A stretch of DNA of 52,031 bases from Bacteriovorax sp. UBA1852 (GCA_002338505.1 DDIK01000030.1:1-52031); one strand, 5' to 3'. Counted from the first letter of the stretch, positions 34,501 to 44,007 are shown. Translations and numbers: made by a program. The notes: a model not told the origin generated them from the sequence alone.

Positions 34501-34842
34501 ATGGATGATTGTTTATTTTGTAAGATTCTAAATGGTGAAATCCCAAGTACTAAAGTTTTTGAAAATGAGAATGTCTATGCCTTTAAGGATATTAATCCTA
34601 TGGCGAGTGAGCATTATCTCTTCATTCATAGAGAGCACACGAAAAATGTTAACGACATGAGCTCACATCCAGAGCAATTAGCGCAGATATTTCAAGCAAT
34701 AAGCTTATTTACTCAAGAAAGCTCTCTTGAAGAAAATGGCTTCAGGGTTGTTACCAATGTCAACCGCAATGGTGGGCAAACGGTATTTCACACCCACTTT
34801 CATGTCTTAGGCGGTGAGCCTTTAAAAGGTTTTGGTAGTTAG
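34501..34842 (+). CDS. HIT family (histidine triad) protein, HINT type
   Basis: Nucleotide-binding hydrolase of the HINT branch. 113 residues from ATG at 34501, with AGGAG seven bases upstream; GTG at 34495 would add two residues. Signatures: CLFCKILNGEIPSTKVFEN, AFKDINPMASEHYLFIHREH and the triad QTVFHTHFHVLGG (HxHxH). The paired CxxC at the N-terminus is usual for the zinc-binding HINT subgroup. It follows murA by ten bases. Confidence 0.95.
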   Translation: MDDCLFCKILNGEIPSTKVFENENVYAFKDINPMASEHYLFIHREHTKNVNDMSSHPEQLAQIFQAISLFTQESSLEENGFRVVTNVNRNGGQTVFHTHFHVLGGEPLKGFGS

Positions 34843-34843
34843 T

Positions 34844-35599
34844 TTATCTTGATATTGACTGAATCAGTGCTGATAACACTGAACTTTGTAGTCTTGAAAA
34901 AGATGGAACTTCGGCCATGACGATTAAAGGTGACTCATTAATAAGAGCAGTTAAAACTAATTGTCCCTTTGATTCATCATATTCAGCTACATTATATGGA
35001 ATTGCGAATTCATCTGCGAATTGATTCATGAGAGATTGTTCGAATTCCCCACCTTCTTTAGGGTTTGGATTTCTCTTTCCTTCTACCGTAACTTGAATAA
35101 GATTTTTCTTGTCACTATTTTTAGAAGCAGGTTTTATATCATTGTAGATGACCTTAATTTCAGATGCACCTAAGTTCTTCTTTAATATAAACCATAGTTC
35201 TTCAAAGAACGCAGTACGATCATTAGGCCATAGCTTCTTCATGTGATCGGTATATTCAAAAAGACTTTCTAAGAGAACGATATTATTTTGTAGTCTCCAG
35301 TTTTCAACGGATTTTTCATACACTTTATAAATATCAGAAAAACTCTGTTTTTTAATATCATCTTTAGATAGTGAAAGCTCCTCTAAATTTTTTAGGGGGC
35401 AGTGGTTTGCAGTTTTACTTAAGAGTTCATTGATATCACTTATTTCAAGAACTTCTTTCTTATAAAGCATTAAGTGTAGGTGTTCTTTATCGAGGTCTTC
35501 AGTTGAGACAACTTTTTCAACAGCTTCACCATCTAATAGTGTGATGATCGAAAATTGGTTCGCGTTGTCAATAACTCCAACATTTATTGATGCATTCAA
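34844..35599 (-). CDS. Hypothetical protein
   Basis: Not recognised. The 251-residue protein starts at TTG 35599 with AGGAG five bases upstream. There is no signal peptide. The N-terminal 65 residues are alternating strand and charged helix (SIITLLDGEAVEKVVSTEDL), followed by a long helical part with LKNLEELSLSKDDIKKQSF and a C-terminal part beginning at about 155 (IKVIYNDIKPASKNSDKKNLIQ). The C-terminal segment has two strand-like stretches around ALINESPLIVMAEVPSF. It ends two bases from the convergent HIT gene. Confidence 0.5.
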   Translation of the reverse strand: MNASINVGVIDNANQFSIITLLDGEAVEKVVSTEDLDKEHLHLMLYKKEVLEISDINELLSKTANHCPLKNLEELSLSKDDIKKQSFSDIYKVYEKSVENWRLQNNIVLLESLFEYTDHMKKLWPNDRTAFFEELWFILKKNLGASEIKVIYNDIKPASKNSDKKNLIQVTVEGKRNPNPKEGGEFEQSLMNQFADEFAIPYNVAEYDESKGQLVLTALINESPLIVMAEVPSFSRLQSSVLSALIQSISR

Positions 35600-35713
35600 A
35601 GGATCTCCTCTATAAGTTCCTAGGAATATTAACTTCTTTCTTGCTCATTGTGAATACTTGAGTCTAAAAGAATGTCATGTTGCATGGCAAAGTGCTAGGA
35701 ATCTCTTACTGTC

Positions 35714-35742
35714 TTAGTTAATAATCGATTGTCGACTAGAAT
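35714..35742 (+). promoter_or_regulatory. Promoter that would give a leaderless mRNA
   Basis: TTAGTT (35714-35719) and TAGAAT (35737-35742) are 17 bases apart. The next start codon (ATG 35749) is only six bases after the -10 element, so transcription would begin at or next to the ATG, consistent with the absence of a Shine-Dalgarno. Confidence 0.45.
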
Positions 35743-35748
35743 AGAAAC

Positions 35749-36387
35749 ATGAGAATTCTTATAGCTCTAATGCTTATATTTAATTCAATGGCGCAAGACG
35801 AGTGGTTCTTTAATAGGCTCTTGCGCAAAACAAAAATCCCAACAGTTAATAGTTCAGCTGAAGTCAAAGTGAGAGACTTCTTTAAGGTTAGTTCCAGCTT
35901 CATAAAGCTTGATATTACGGGAGATGGAATTGAAGAGTATTTTAGAATTGAGATGGTAGATGGATTATATTACGTAAAGATACTTGATCATAGAAGAGAA
36001 GATGTCGGACGCTTTAAGTTTCTAACGAAGGGACATTCAGCAAGAGTTTACAGAGTTCTTAGAAAGCATATTTCAAAGGATGTTGTTGTGACACTTTTCT
36101 ACTTCTTTGAAGGAAAAACAGGATATCTTGATAAGTATAATACCGCAGGTCTATATTCATTTGTTGTACGAGACAATGACTTTAAGAAGTCCAGCTTTCA
36201 AAGACTCACACCTATTTGGATTGAGAAAAAAGATTTCAACTTAGGGACTTACAAAAGACTGTATGATGTAGGAAGTAAAGATTTTAATAATGACGGAGAT
36301 AATGAACTTATTGTTTCGAATCGCGGAATTAAGAGAATCTTCTCTTATGATCGTTCTTCAAATAGTATGTTTGGTACAGAATTATAA
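35749..36387 (+). CDS. Secreted protein with VCBS/FG-GAP-like Asp-rich loops
   Basis: 212-residue protein with a short signal peptide (MRILIALMLIFNSMAQ). Two Asp/Asn-rich turns, DITGDGIEEY and DFNNDGDNELIVSN, resemble the calcium-binding loops of FG-GAP/VCBS repeats found in surface and integrin-like beta propellers. Only two clear copies are visible, so a full propeller is doubtful. Family unknown. Predicted leaderless start; the end is two bases from the convergent 36389 gene. Confidence 0.55.
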   Translation: MRILIALMLIFNSMAQDEWFFNRLLRKTKIPTVNSSAEVKVRDFFKVSSSFIKLDITGDGIEEYFRIEMVDGLYYVKILDHRREDVGRFKFLTKGHSARVYRVLRKHISKDVVVTLFYFFEGKTGYLDKYNTAGLYSFVVRDNDFKKSSFQRLTPIWIEKKDFNLGTYKRLYDVGSKDFNNDGDNELIVSNRGIKRIFSYDRSSNSMFGTEL

Positions 36388-36388
36388 A

Positions 36389-36835
36389 TTAAGAAGCTCT
36401 TCTTATGTCATTGTTATCATCATCATTTTGAGATGACTTTTTAACAGTATTCAGATCGACAACATTATTTTCAATATCTTTTTGATTAACACGGAATCTT
36501 AAATAAGAAATAAATGAGGCCATAATAGGTAGGGCGATGAGTAAAATAAATAAGAGATTTTTACTTTTAGTATCTTCTAAAGATGTTTGAGGACGAGATG
36601 TAATATCCGCTTGATTGTGTACTCTTGGCTCTTCTTTCTTTATTGTTTTTGAGTCCTCAGCCTTGAGCTCAGAATCTGGATTTCTAGAGAAATCAAAACC
36701 TTTAGCTTTTTCAGGGGATACTTCTTTATATTCTTCGATAGAGACACCTAGAATAGGCTCCACAGCGGGCTTTCGAGCATATGTATTGATTTTTACCAAA
36801 CAAGCAAAAGATAATACTAAGAATAGGTACTTCAT
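36389..36835 (-). CDS. Exported/membrane protein of unknown function
   Basis: Not recognised. ATG at 36835 is chosen because GGAGG stands five bases upstream; the frame opens at 36859. 148 residues: a signal peptide (MKYLFLVLSFACLVKINTYA), an acidic and polar extracytoplasmic part (about 22-90), one transmembrane helix (LLFILLIALPIMASFISYLRF) and a charged cytoplasmic tail. A single-pass type I layout. It could be a membrane-bound adaptor. Its -10 element is at 36871-36876. Confidence 0.55.
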   Translation of the reverse strand: MKYLFLVLSFACLVKINTYARKPAVEPILGVSIEEYKEVSPEKAKGFDFSRNPDSELKAEDSKTIKKEEPRVHNQADITSRPQTSLEDTKSKNLLFILLIALPIMASFISYLRFRVNQKDIENNVVDLNTVKKSSQNDDDNNDIRRAS

Positions 36836-36870
36836 TGCGCCTCCATGCGAGTTGAACACCCCTTCGTTAA

Positions 36871-36876
36871 ATTATA
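36871..36876 (-). promoter_or_regulatory. -10 element of the 36835 gene
   Basis: Minus-strand TATAAT at 36876-36871, about 36 bases upstream of the ATG. The -35 is weak (TTCTGT at about 36899-36894). Confidence 0.35.
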
Positions 36877-36918
36877 TCATTTCTTTAGAAGATACAGAAA
36901 CGAAAAGAGAAAAAAGAG

Positions 36919-36951
36919 TTTTATTCCTGAGCATTGGAGTCCGGAATAAAA
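36919..36951. repeat. 9-bp inverted repeat in divergent promoter region
   Basis: TTTTATTCC (36919-36927) and GGAATAAAA (36943-36951) flank a 15-base loop. On the minus strand it is followed by a T-rich run (TCTTTTTTCTC), so it resembles a terminator, but it lies upstream of the minus-strand gene's -10. It may be a regulator site. Confidence 0.4.
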
Positions 36952-36992
36952 TAACATCAAGTACTTAATTGTTTTAGTACGTATTCCGATAG

Positions 36993-37925
36993 ATGTTTAT
37001 GAACACAATTAGGGCCATGAAAACTAGAGCAATTAAATCGTTTGCAGATGATGCGATTGAAAAGGCATTCTTCAAGGTTATTAAAGCATTTATTCTACGA
37101 TTGATTGAATCACTCTTCTTATTTAAAAAAAGAAAAGGTGAGGTGGTGTCTGGGGCCACAACTTTCTTTGCTATATTAAGTTTTGGACCTGCAATTCTCT
37201 TACTGATATCTATAATTGGAATGTATATTGGTGATTCTGAGGCCGCAAAAGAGCATGTCATACAAACTCTCTTTATGAGCTTTCCTAAGATTGATCCCTA
37301 TGTACTTGGAAGTTTGAAAACTCTTGTTGAAGAACAGATCTCGACAGGCTTTATAAGTATTGATCAGCTCGTACTTTGGTTCTTTGCATGTCTTGGGATT
37401 AGTACATCCTTTGTATTTGGTATTAATATCCTTTCTAAGGTTGATCCTGATGGTGGATTCTTTCAAGATGACTTGAGATCAGTAATTTTTGGAATCGTTA
37501 TCGCAATATTTTTTCTTAGTCTGTTTATTGTGATGGAGAGAGAATTTGTATTTAATTTATTTGCTCCACTAATTGATTCCGAGGCAACAATGCTACAAAT
37601 TATCGAAGCATTAGTTTGGCCTTTTACAATTTTCTTTCTCACTTTCTTTTACAAGTTCTCTACTCAAATTAAAGTGACATTTAACGAAGCCTTCATGGGC
37701 GCACTCGTTTTTATGCTCTTCTTTATTCTTGGAAAATATTTTTATTGGATATATCTTACGTATTTTAAAGAAGATCTTTTAAGAGAATATGGAAAGTTTT
37801 ATAATTATATGATTTTAGTTATTTGGCTTTATTATATTGTCTGCTCTTTTTATCTCGGCGCTAGTTTTACATTTGTTGGAAAAGTTAAAGTGTTTGGGAA
37901 GGTTAAAAAAGGATCAAAAAAGTGA
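36993..37925 (+). CDS. YihY/BrkB family membrane protein
   Basis: Polytopic inner-membrane protein of 310 residues with about six helices, including FFAILSFGPAILLLISIIG, LVLWFFACLGISTSFVFGI and VIFGIVIAIFFLSLFIVM. The final pair is AFMGALVFMLFFILGKYFYW and YMILVIWLYYIVCSFYLGA. The N-terminal block beginning GEVVSGATTFFAILSFGPA matches the YihY/BrkB (formerly wrongly called ribonuclease BN) family. Function is not established; some members affect cell envelope or serum resistance. ATG at 37017 and 36999 are alternative starts; no strong Shine-Dalgarno marks one. It overlaps the next gene by four bases. Confidence 0.88.
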   Translation: MFMNTIRAMKTRAIKSFADDAIEKAFFKVIKAFILRLIESLFLFKKRKGEVVSGATTFFAILSFGPAILLLISIIGMYIGDSEAAKEHVIQTLFMSFPKIDPYVLGSLKTLVEEQISTGFISIDQLVLWFFACLGISTSFVFGINILSKVDPDGGFFQDDLRSVIFGIVIAIFFLSLFIVMEREFVFNLFAPLIDSEATMLQIIEALVWPFTIFFLTFFYKFSTQIKVTFNEAFMGALVFMLFFILGKYFYWIYLTYFKEDLLREYGKFYNYMILVIWLYYIVCSFYLGASFTFVGKVKVFGKVKKGSKK

Positions 37926-39325
37926 ATACTCTAGAGCATAGCTGTCGAATTCTAATCGTTGAAGAGATGATGAATTTTTTTAAACTTGATAAGAGACATG
38001 AGGCCAAGTACATTTATGAAAACATTGTAAAAGAGAATTATACTCACTATGTTGACTATCTCGATGAGCTTGAAAGAGTGCGTATCTCACTTTTGGAGAT
38101 GAATATTACTCAAAGCTCAATTTATATTATGAAACGTCATCTTGAAATTCCTCAAAGAAAGAATCTTCTTAAGGAAGTTCAGAGATTTTTCATGAGATCA
38201 AAAACTTACTTAAAGGCTCCAGAGTTCCTTAATTTATATCTTAATGCTCTTGATCTTAATCATGGTCAAATACGAGACTTTAAAAGTGAAGTAGAAGACA
38301 TCTCTCAGATCATTCATGCCGCAGTGGCCGGAGTTCTTTTCTCTGTTGGAAATGATGAATATCTTGATGAGAAGGAATTATTATATCTGCAAGAGAGTCT
38401 TTATCCTCTTTATGAGGTTTTAAATGAAGTGAAAGTTCGCGACTTTTCGATTAAGTCATTCTTAGAGAGTCACTATTATAGTGTTACGGATTTAAATGAA
38501 ATTAAAGGAAGTCTTGTGGCGATGATTAAGGCTGACAGACATACCTCGCATCACGAGAGATCTACCATAAAGCGAATGTATCAACATTTAAAGAACGGAG
38601 GATATTTTAAAGGCAGTCTTAGTGAGTCTCTTCCGATTCTAAATACAATCATTTCATTTAGTGACGGAGAGCTGCATGCTAAAGAATTGATTTTATTAAA
38701 GAGATCAATACCTTTGAATTATTTCAAAAGTGTTGATAAGGCCATTTTACTTGTTGATTTACTTGTTACATTTCCAAAAATATTTAAAGATCACTATGAA
38801 TACTTTTTAACTCTGTTACCAGATAGCCAACATCAGCTTGATCGTGTTTGCTTATATTATACTATTAATGCCAAATACTATTCAAAAAAGAATGATTTGG
38901 AACTTAATAAGAAGATAAAAGTTCTAAGTAGACTAAGTTCTTTGAAGACACAAGCTGACATTAATAAAATGAGTGAATCAAAAGTATTAGCTGAGGAGTT
39001 GTTTGTATTTTGCTGTCATTTCTTTAACGATGAAAGAGTTCGAAATAATAAACTGCTTAAATTACCTACGCTATATCTTAAGAGACTATTCACATCACTT
39101 CCGGCGACTGATTGCTTTTTAACCTATGATCTTATTGTGAAAATCATCGTTTCTGATCATCACATATCGAAAGAGGAATACGATTGTCTCCATAAGCTCT
39201 TTGAAAGCTTAAACCTCGATCACTTAAAGATTAGGAGAGCATTTTATCGTTTACAGCTAATAGAAGGACCAAAAGATATTTCAATGTATGAAGACTATGA
39301 AAAATACGAGAAAAGAGTAAGCTGA
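37922..39325 (+). CDS. Large helical protein with repeated TerB-like acidic motifs
   Basis: 467 residues, no signal peptide, mostly helical, not a recognised family. At least four segments share a helix-turn-helix pattern with an acidic loop as in TerB domains: GNDEYLDEKELLYLQESL, KADRHTSHHERSTIKRMY, SFSDGELHAKELILLKRS and VSDHHISKEEYDCLHKLF. TerB-like domains bind metal through such (D)xxx-xxxE motifs in tellurite or stress proteins. The repeats are spaced roughly 70-150 residues apart. GTG start shares four bases with the end of the BrkB-type gene, so the pair is co-translated and this protein may act at the membrane beside it. Inference only. Confidence 0.5.
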   Translation: MNTLEHSCRILIVEEMMNFFKLDKRHEAKYIYENIVKENYTHYVDYLDELERVRISLLEMNITQSSIYIMKRHLEIPQRKNLLKEVQRFFMRSKTYLKAPEFLNLYLNALDLNHGQIRDFKSEVEDISQIIHAAVAGVLFSVGNDEYLDEKELLYLQESLYPLYEVLNEVKVRDFSIKSFLESHYYSVTDLNEIKGSLVAMIKADRHTSHHERSTIKRMYQHLKNGGYFKGSLSESLPILNTIISFSDGELHAKELILLKRSIPLNYFKSVDKAILLVDLLVTFPKIFKDHYEYFLTLLPDSQHQLDRVCLYYTINAKYYSKKNDLELNKKIKVLSRLSSLKTQADINKMSESKVLAEELFVFCCHFFNDERVRNNKLLKLPTLYLKRLFTSLPATDCFLTYDLIVKIIVSDHHISKEEYDCLHKLFESLNLDHLKIRRAFYRLQLIEGPKDISMYEDYEKYEKRVS

Positions 39326-39326
39326 T

Positions 39327-40178
39327 TTAATCTTCAATTTTGGTGATAACGATCTTCATTTTTGCATCAACACCTATCATTTGATTTTCTTGCATTTCAT
39401 CCCAGACATTTTCACCAGAGAGGGGCTCGCTTGAGAAGATAAGATGATTTATAAAACCACTGGTCGTGGCAGCTTCACATTCCTTAGAAAAGCTTGGACA
39501 GGTATCTCTTTCACTGCATCGATTCTTGTAAGTCGAATAATAAAGTTTTTTTCCGCCGTTGAATCCCACCATAACTTCACCGTTAGTTAAAATAAAGGTA
39601 ATAAAATTCTCTGTAGGAGGAGCCGATTCATCAAAGTTTAAGGAGCCAATGATTTTTGTTAGATCTTTTACAGCATTATTTAACACTTTAAAAACAGGTT
39701 TTATTTTTACATGAGAACCATGAAGATCAATGTCTTCACTAAGAGCACTAAGCAGGAAATAAAATATAATCTCACTGTCTGTAGAGCCTAGGACAAATCT
39801 TCGAAATTCTGGTTTGATTTCATCAACAATTCTACTCTTTATGTCGTCAAAGTTCTTAATATTTCCATTGTGAGCAAAAGTCCAATTACCGAATTGAAAT
39901 GGGTGAGTGTTTAAAATATTAATTGATCCCAGAGTTGCTTTTCTTATATGAGCAAGAACTGTCTGTGATGAAACAATACCTGAAACTCTTTTAAAAATAT
40001 TATTATCTAGTGCTGTTTGTTCTGACTTTATGATGTGAGGCGAAGATCCTACATAATAAGAGACTCCCCAACCGTCGGGGTGTTCTGAACTTTGGAGCTC
40101 AAGAGCATTGTCCGCATGGACAAGACTATCGTGAACTTGTGAATTAATGACTGATCGAAATCCAAATAATCTACACAT
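39327..40178 (-). CDS. Class II glutamine amidotransferase (YafJ-like)
   Basis: 283 residues. N-terminal nucleophile Cys2 (MCRLFGFRS), then SSEHPDGWGVSYYV, SQTVLAHIRKATLGS, NTHPFQFGNWTFAHNGNI and STDSEIIFYFLL. This is the GATase_6 pattern of YafJ and EgtC-type proteins, which hydrolyse glutamine (or a gamma-glutamyl compound). No synthase domain or partner is present. Its start shares one base with the stop of the TetR gene (TAATG), placing it last in the efflux operon. Link with efflux is unclear. Confidence 0.88.
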   Translation of the reverse strand: MCRLFGFRSVINSQVHDSLVHADNALELQSSEHPDGWGVSYYVGSSPHIIKSEQTALDNNIFKRVSGIVSSQTVLAHIRKATLGSINILNTHPFQFGNWTFAHNGNIKNFDDIKSRIVDEIKPEFRRFVLGSTDSEIIFYFLLSALSEDIDLHGSHVKIKPVFKVLNNAVKDLTKIIGSLNFDESAPPTENFITFILTNGEVMVGFNGGKKLYYSTYKNRCSERDTCPSFSKECEAATTSGFINHLIFSSEPLSGENVWDEMQENQMIGVDAKMKIVITKIED

Positions 40179-40807
40179 TATTCAAACTTATCGGGATTTT
40201 CCTTTAAATAGTTAATTACTGAGTCAATTAATAGATCCAAAGAGCGTTTTTTTTCATCTGGTGCAAGGTAATCGACCTCATCTTCCATAAGTTGAACGAT
40301 AGTGGAGCTCAGAAGAAGATTTGTATGTGCAATAGAGTTAAAAATATGTCTCGCGGCCCATTCGATACCTTTTGTCGGTATTGTTGGCGGAAGTTCATTC
40401 TTAAGCAGTTCTAGCATTGACTGAAATGCTGGAGGATTAAAGTCTTTAGCATTACAAAATCCCGGAAGATTATCTTTTTCTAGCGGGAGATTATTATTAA
40501 TAAACAGCCTGAAACAATTCAAGAATAGATTAGAATTTTTCCTGAAATGCTCAAAGATTAAGTGGCAGTATTCTCTGAAGTTTGTACTATCTTTAGCTAT
40601 TTCTTCAAGGCTAAATCGCATAGTGTCCATATTGTTATCAAGAACATTAAGGTAGAGATTTTGCTTATTCTTGAAGTGATAGTTAATCGAAGCTAAGTTT
40701 ACATTTGCTTCACTGGAAATATCGCGAATTGATGTACTATCGTATCCATTTTTTGCAAATAACTCGGCTGCAATATCAAGAATTTTTTGTCTTGTTGTTT
40801 CAGTCAT
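40178..40807 (-). CDS. TetR family transcriptional regulator
   Basis: 209 residues. N-terminal HTH: TRQKILDIAAELFAKNGYDSTSIRDISSEANVNLASINYHF..., the standard TetR helix pattern (split here by position about 5-50). The C-terminal ligand domain is helical and of the CecR/DUF1956 type in size. The gene overlaps the 3' end of the RND pump gene by eight bases and is thus expressed with it, so it probably represses its own operon. A candidate operator is at 45476-45485. Confidence 0.93.
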   Translation of the reverse strand: MTETTRQKILDIAAELFAKNGYDSTSIRDISSEANVNLASINYHFKNKQNLYLNVLDNNMDTMRFSLEEIAKDSTNFREYCHLIFEHFRKNSNLFLNCFRLFINNNLPLEKDNLPGFCNAKDFNPPAFQSMLELLKNELPPTIPTKGIEWAARHIFNSIAHTNLLLSSTIVQLMEDEVDYLAPDEKKRSLDLLIDSVINYLKENPDKFE

Positions 40808-43800
40808 GTGATGGAACCTCTTTTAAAGATATTTCACCTTCATTTCTATTAGAAATTTTTTTCTTGAGATTGTCTAGTAATGTGAACCAATCTTCTAATA
40901 TGGCATACGCGCATGGGATGAAAACCAGAGTCATAATTGTACCACTGGTTAATCCCCAGGCCATGGCCATTGTCATTGGTACGAGGATGGCATCCGTTCC
41001 ACCAATTCCATATGCTGTAGGGAGAAGACCACTAATTGTTGTTAAAGAAGTTACCAGAACAGCACGAAGTCTAAGTCCTGAAGCTTTAACAAGTATGGTG
41101 TCGAGATCAAATTTACCTTCTTCTCTCATTTCATCAATAAAACTTATGAGAACAATCCCCGAGTTTACGATAATACCAGCAAGTCCGATTATCCCAATAA
41201 GTGCTAGAAATGAAATAGGCCTTGAAGCATTTGGGTAACCACTAAGAACTGGAGTTGCAAAGGCTACTGAAAGTCCAAGAAGCCCTAGAGGAATTGTCAT
41301 CATGATAATCACAGGTCTTAAGAAACTTTTAAAGAGAAAAACGAGAATTGCAAATATTCCAATCGCTGCAAGTACTCCTGCACTGGCAAGTGACTGCATT
41401 GATTCTTTTGTACTTTCTGCAGCTCCACCGAAAACGATAGAGACTCCAGGGTAGTTATCTTTAACTTTATTATATATTTCTAGAAGTTTAGCATTTGCGA
41501 CACCTGAAGTGATTTTTTCACTATCGATATTTCCAAGAAGAGTTTTAGATTTCTTAAAATCAAATCGTTTAATATTTGGAGTTCCATCTTCTACGTGAAT
41601 TTTTGCCACTGTTGAAATTGGCACAAGATTTCCTCTATTGTCCATAACAGAGACTTCTAGGATATCGTCAACGTTCTTTCTGATATCTTCAGCAAATCGT
41701 AAGTTGAGATCAACTTCTTTATTATCAAGTGTAACATTTGAAAGCACATTACCGGCAATAGCAGTTCTTACATTTTGCCCGATAGCATTTGCACTGAGTC
41801 CAAGTTTATCTGCTTTTATGTAGTCGATATCAACATATACTTCTTGATCTCCAAAAACATCATCCACAGCTAAATCAACAATACCATCAACTTTTATGAG
41901 TTCTTTTGAAATATCATCAATAATATTTTTGATATCCTCCATTTTATTGGCCCTGAAAGTCGCCTCAATATCATTACCAACGGGTGGCCCATTTACTTGT
42001 GCTTCAAAAGTCAGCTCAGTTAGTTCTGGAAGTTTGATCTCTCTGAGCTCACTTAGAACTTGTGTGTAGGGGAGATTAAACTTTGCATAATCAGATACGT
42101 AGATAAATACAATTCCGACGTTATTACCTTCTTTTGATTTCGGATCTGTAAAGTCTTGTCTCGACTTTCCAGCTATACCAACAACATGTTTAACATCTTC
42201 ACCTAGTACTCTTTTTATCTCTTTACTGAGTTTTTTGAGTGATTCGGTTGTCTTTTCAACTGGTGTTCCTCTTTCAGTTTGAAAGCGTGAAATATAAATT
42301 TCTGTTTGATCGGCTGGAAAGAGAATAAACTTATTTCCTTTTGACATAAGAACAATTGATCCAATAATGACAAGAGAGAAGAATGTTGCAGTTATATAAC
42401 GATGCTTAATTGTAAGAGTCATAAATCCTTCAAATTTATTCTCAAACTTTGTAAACCAATCACCACTTTTCTTATTATCTTCACCTGAGTCATCACTACT
42501 TTTAGCCTTTGCCTTGCCGCCAAAGTGAACAAGTCTCATTGGAAGGAGAAAGAAACTCTCAAGTAGACTAAGGAGTAGGGAGAGTGTGACAATGACTGGA
42601 ATCCATTTGATAAATTGTCCCATAATACCTTTGGTAACAAGCATAGGCATGAAGGCTGCGATTGTTGTCATCGCAGTACCTGTAATAGGAAGCCAAAGTT
42701 GTTTAACGGAAAGTATGGCAGCTTCTCTTTTGAGCATTCCTTTTTCTAAGTGTCTTGAGTAGTTCTCTGAAATAACAACACTATTATCGACTAACATCCC
42801 AAGTGCAATAACCAGAGCTAGGATTGTAATAGAATTAAGTGTCATACCAAATGCCGGCATGAGGCCTATTGTCCCCATGACGGCGAGAGGTAGAGACATA
42901 CTTGCTAGAAGACCAACTCTTCCTGGCAAGAAAATGAATAAAAATACGATAACGAGTAAGAGACCTGATATTGCGTTAGATGAAAGTACTTCTAGTTTAT
43001 TAATTACTTTTTCTTGTTCATTGTTATAAATGTGAAATTTATAGTCCGTATATTTCTTTTCAAAGGTTTGAACCTTCTTTTCAATCTTATTAACCATTTC
43101 AATTGTGTCAGCGCCAGCTTTCTTTGAAACTGTCATGAGAGTCGCTTCGACAGCATTCCTTGTCGTGATAACCTTCTTCTCTTCTGCATCATCAAGAACT
43201 GTTGCGATATCATCAAGGTAAACACCTTCGCCTGAGAAGTTAGAGCGAATAAGGATTCTTTCAAGTTCCTTTGTGTTCTTTACTTTTCCTTCAATCCTGA
43301 CGAGCTTTTGATTGCTATCACTCTTAATATTTCCACCTGGAATGTTAACATTTCGTGACTTAAGTTTTGCAATGACTTCTTCAATACCGATATGAAGAGA
43401 GTCCATTTTTTCTCTATTAAGAATGATTTGAAACACTCTTTTTGAGAATCCATCATATGTGATTCCCTTAACACTCTTAATGTCTTCAATATCTTCTTTT
43501 AAAAGGTCTGCGATCAATTCTCTACTTCTATTTGTGTTATCTCCAGTTATAGCGACTTGATAAACAGGAAACTCTTCTGATTTTATTTCTTGAAAAGCGG
43601 GAGGGTCTTTTAGATCACTTGGTAGATCTGTAACTCTATCAATTGCTTTTTGAAGATCACTCATAACATCATCAACACTATCAACATTATCCATGTCCAC
43701 ACGAATGACAATTGTCGAAAGTGATGCTTGAGATGTTGATTTAACGTCTTTAATACCTGTCACAGTACGTATTTCGTCCTCTATAGGCTTGGTTACCTTA

Positions 43801-43985
43801 ATCTCCATGTCCTCTGCTGAAGCACCATCGTAAACTGTTGTCACAATTGCGGTAGCAAAGCTTACTGAAGGATAACTTTCAGCCGTTAACTTCATTAGTC
43901 CAAGACCACCATAGATAGCGAGGAAGAACGAAACAACAACAGTGAATTTATAATTGTCGACGAAAAATTTTGCGAGTGAATTCAT
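40800..43985 (-). CDS. RND family efflux pump (AcrB/HAE1-like)
   Basis: 1061 residues, 12 predicted membrane helices with two large periplasmic loops, the AcrB plan. The N-terminus FFVDNYKFTVVVSFFLAIYGG, the family block around YPSVSFATAIVTTVYDGASA and the TM4 motif GMLVDNSVVISENYSRHLEK are seen. TM4 has D-N instead of the D-D pair of AcrB, as in many HAE1 relatives. Exporter of drugs, dyes or metabolites by proton antiport. The TolC-like gene is 22 bases upstream and the TetR gene overlaps downstream. No HlyD-type adaptor gene lies between or beside them. Confidence 0.95.
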   Translation of the reverse strand: MNSLAKFFVDNYKFTVVVSFFLAIYGGLGLMKLTAESYPSVSFATAIVTTVYDGASAEDMEIKVTKPIEDEIRTVTGIKDVKSTSQASLSTIVIRVDMDNVDSVDDVMSDLQKAIDRVTDLPSDLKDPPAFQEIKSEEFPVYQVAITGDNTNRSRELIADLLKEDIEDIKSVKGITYDGFSKRVFQIILNREKMDSLHIGIEEVIAKLKSRNVNIPGGNIKSDSNQKLVRIEGKVKNTKELERILIRSNFSGEGVYLDDIATVLDDAEEKKVITTRNAVEATLMTVSKKAGADTIEMVNKIEKKVQTFEKKYTDYKFHIYNNEQEKVINKLEVLSSNAISGLLLVIVFLFIFLPGRVGLLASMSLPLAVMGTIGLMPAFGMTLNSITILALVIALGMLVDNSVVISENYSRHLEKGMLKREAAILSVKQLWLPITGTAMTTIAAFMPMLVTKGIMGQFIKWIPVIVTLSLLLSLLESFFLLPMRLVHFGGKAKAKSSDDSGEDNKKSGDWFTKFENKFEGFMTLTIKHRYITATFFSLVIIGSIVLMSKGNKFILFPADQTEIYISRFQTERGTPVEKTTESLKKLSKEIKRVLGEDVKHVVGIAGKSRQDFTDPKSKEGNNVGIVFIYVSDYAKFNLPYTQVLSELREIKLPELTELTFEAQVNGPPVGNDIEATFRANKMEDIKNIIDDISKELIKVDGIVDLAVDDVFGDQEVYVDIDYIKADKLGLSANAIGQNVRTAIAGNVLSNVTLDNKEVDLNLRFAEDIRKNVDDILEVSVMDNRGNLVPISTVAKIHVEDGTPNIKRFDFKKSKTLLGNIDSEKITSGVANAKLLEIYNKVKDNYPGVSIVFGGAAESTKESMQSLASAGVLAAIGIFAILVFLFKSFLRPVIIMMTIPLGLLGLSVAFATPVLSGYPNASRPISFLALIGIIGLAGIIVNSGIVLISFIDEMREEGKFDLDTILVKASGLRLRAVLVTSLTTISGLLPTAYGIGGTDAILVPMTMAMAWGLTSGTIMTLVFIPCAYAILEDWFTLLDNLKKKISNRNEGEISLKEVPSHD

Positions 43986-44007
43986 ATAAACCTCTATGTA
44001 TTATTTC

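Noticed and set aside
36919..36951. Terminator of a minus-strand gene
   Set aside because: No minus-strand gene lies upstream that would need it; only an inverted repeat is claimed.
40705..41238. 177-codon plus-strand ORF across TetR and RND genes
   Set aside because: Antisense to two well-supported genes with matching motifs and no Shine-Dalgarno.
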